A DNA stretch of 5,980 bases from an uncultured Gammaproteobacteria bacterium (lineage in GTDB: Bacteria > Pseudomonadota > Gammaproteobacteria > Pseudomonadales > UBA5518), in NCBI GenBank assembly GCA_903921135.1, contig CAIXOY010000722.1, positions 1 through 5,980 on the forward strand, in the 5' to 3' direction. How positions within the stretch are numbered: position 1 is the stretch's first letter; the number at the start of each line of letters is the position of its first letter. Shown here in pieces: positions 4,790 through 5,980 of the stretch. The notes beneath the pieces were generated by a model, which saw nothing but the letters and a program-made list of their open reading frames with translations, had not been told where the DNA came from and made no database searches. A program made the translations under genes and the position numbers.

Positions 4790-5980
4790 TCAACGCCCCA
4801 TCACCCTAACGCCCTCCTCCAGACCCTCCGCGTACATCTCAACCGCCCGCGCGGTGAGCGCGGTGTAGGTCTCGACATCTGCCCACCGCTCGTCTTCGAT
4901 GGCCTCGCGCACGCCGGGCAGCGTCTTCGCGCCATAGCCGGTGAGGCGGCCGGGCGCGTAGAGCATGTTGAGATACCAGCCGCGGCCGCCGGGCAGGCCG
5001 GGCTCCTGCAGCAGCGTTTGCTCGTTGCGCGCGGCGAGTTCTACCAGTTCGGCGCGCGTGGAAGCGGGCAGCGCGGCACCCTTTGCAGCGAGCGCTGCGT
5101 CGTAGGCGGCGGCGCTCGTCTTCAGGCGCTGCAGCGCGTTCTGCAAGGGCGCGAAGCTGAAGTAGGGCACGGGTTTCAGCGGCGTCGGCTCCCCGCGCGA
5201 TAGCGTGGGATCGTCGGCCAGGCGATAGGCGCCGGCGGCGATCGCCTTTGCTTGTTGCTGCTGCGCCTCCCTCTTGCCGTCAGCGAGTTTCTGCACCTCG
5301 TCCACGTACTCTGCAACCGTGTCGGCAACCGGTGTGTAGCGCATCACAGGAAGGTCTTCGTCTGCCAGGCGCAGCACCATGCGGCCGGTGGTTTTGGCCA
5401 GCGCGCTGGCATAGGCAAAGCCCGGATCCACGAAGCGCGAGTGGTGTTCCCAGGTGTCGTAGGCGGAGTGGTACACGCCGCCGCTCTCGCCCTCGCCGCC
5501 GAAAGAGACGTTCAGCGAGGCGATGCCCAAGTGGTGCACGAAGCTCGAGAAATCCGAGCCCGAGCCCAGAGGTTCAATCGGCAGGTCTTTGCCATCAGCA
5601 GCCGCCTTTGCGATCTGCCGCGCGCGGGGTGAAGGGTCGGTAGAGGCCAGCGCCGCCGCACGCGCTCGCTCGTCCACCGACACGCCCGTCTGCGGATCCT
5701 TCACATCACGCGCCACGGCGCCCACGAATGACTGCAGCGAATGGCTGCCCGCCACTTCCAGAAAACCGCGCCCATTGCCGTCGGTGTTCACGTAAGCCAC
5801 GGCCTTCTGCTGCAACTCTTTCGCGTGCGTTTCGGCCCACTCGGTGGAGCCGAGGAGCATCGGCTCTTCTGCATCCCAGCTGAGATAGACCAGCGTGCGC
5901 GCGGGCTTCCAGCCTGTCTTTGCCAATGCGCCGATGGCCTTGGCCTCGGCCATCATCACGATGTGGCCGCTCAGCGGATC
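4790..5980 (-). CDS. M28B metallopeptidase, glutamate carboxypeptidase II-like, 5' end outside window
   Basis: The visible 396 codons begin inside the catalytic domain at DPLSG, whose Asp is the expected zinc-bridging ligand, and run to TGA 4792-4790. Other M28 landmarks are present: SWDAEE (visible residues about 35-39, catalytic base Glu and zinc Glu), YVNTDGNGRG (zinc Asp at about 67), GSGSDFSSFVHHLGI and YHSAYDTWEHHSRFVDP (zinc His at about 171). The C-terminal third (about 280-390), with LYAPGRLTGYGAKTLPGVREAI, matches the transferrin-receptor-like dimerisation domain. That domain order is the glutamate carboxypeptidase II / PSMA type, which trims C-terminal acidic residues from peptides. 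The first zinc His, the PA domain and any signal peptide lie beyond 5980. GTG/ATG codons at 5959-5951 are internal, because DPLSGHI continues upstream in frame. It heads the minus-strand group and is followed after one base by the amidotransferase-like gene. Confidence 0.9.
   Translation of the reverse strand, partial: DPLSGHIVMMAEAKAIGALAKTGWKPARTLVYLSWDAEEPMLLGSTEWAETHAKELQQKAVAYVNTDGNGRGFLEVAGSHSLQSFVGAVARDVKDPQTGVSVDERARAAALASTDPSPRARQIAKAAADGKDLPIEPLGSGSDFSSFVHHLGIASLNVSFGGEGESGGVYHSAYDTWEHHSRFVDPGFAYASALAKTTGRMVLRLADEDLPVMRYTPVADTVAEYVDEVQKLADGKREAQQQQAKAIAAGAYRLADDPTLSRGEPTPLKPVPYFSFAPLQNALQRLKTSAAAYDAALAAKGAALPASTRAELVELAARNEQTLLQEPGLPGGRGWYLNMLYAPGRLTGYGAKTLPGVREAIEDERWADVETYTALTARAVEMYAEGLEEGVRVMGR

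Noticed and set aside
4269..4868. 199-codon plus-strand frame, Arg-rich
   Set aside because: Antisense shadow of the secreted amidotransferase-like gene and the end of the M28B gene; composition is typical of a shadow frame.

Overview
The window is GC-rich DNA with dense coding and short gaps. The gene families and the two GTAG-type REP palindromes (580-638), a repeat class common in Pseudomonas and Xanthomonas relatives, suggest a gammaproteobacterium of that broad kind. This is an inference: no rRNA, tRNA or marker gene is present to fix the taxon.

Layout, left to right. (1) 1-561, plus strand: the 3' part of an NTF2-like/SnoaL_4-type protein, open at the left edge. (2) 562-654: a convergent intergenic gap holding two tandem REP copies. 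(3) 655-1451, minus strand: an intact, overlapping mntA-hepT pair, a known HEPN/MNT toxin-antitoxin system. Both the HepT RX4HXY motif and the MntA GSX10DXD motif are complete. (4) 1542-2000, minus strand: the wreck of an AbiEii-like nucleotidyltransferase gene. It carries a probable frameshift in a GC dinucleotide run and an apparent in-frame internal deletion that joins the N-terminal catalytic half to the last segment of the protein. (5) 1998-2023: a perfect 26-bp palindrome on the start codon of that pseudogene, with four overlapping ATTCGC half-sites, looking like an intact operator left behind. (6) 2107-5980, minus strand: three genes read in one direction. First comes an M28B (glutamate-carboxypeptidase-II-like) metallopeptidase cut by the right edge. 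One base after its stop follows a secreted multidomain protein: amidotransferase-like BPL_N domain, Asp-rich calcium-type motif and C-terminal beta-sandwich. After an 84-bp gap with a hairpin comes an exported DUF1214-like protein.

How the parts fit. The right half looks like a chromosomal unit of exported proteins; the first two genes are probably translationally coupled. The middle (about 655-2023) looks like an accessory insert of nucleotidyltransferase-based toxin/defence modules: one pair kept whole, one gene decaying, both on the minus strand and possibly once read from the same operator. The HEPN/MNT pair is a described system. The least explained parts are the orphan palindrome, the internally deleted AbiEii remnant and the domain combination of the secreted amidotransferase-like protein. 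I see no CRISPR array, insertion sequence, tRNA or rRNA.
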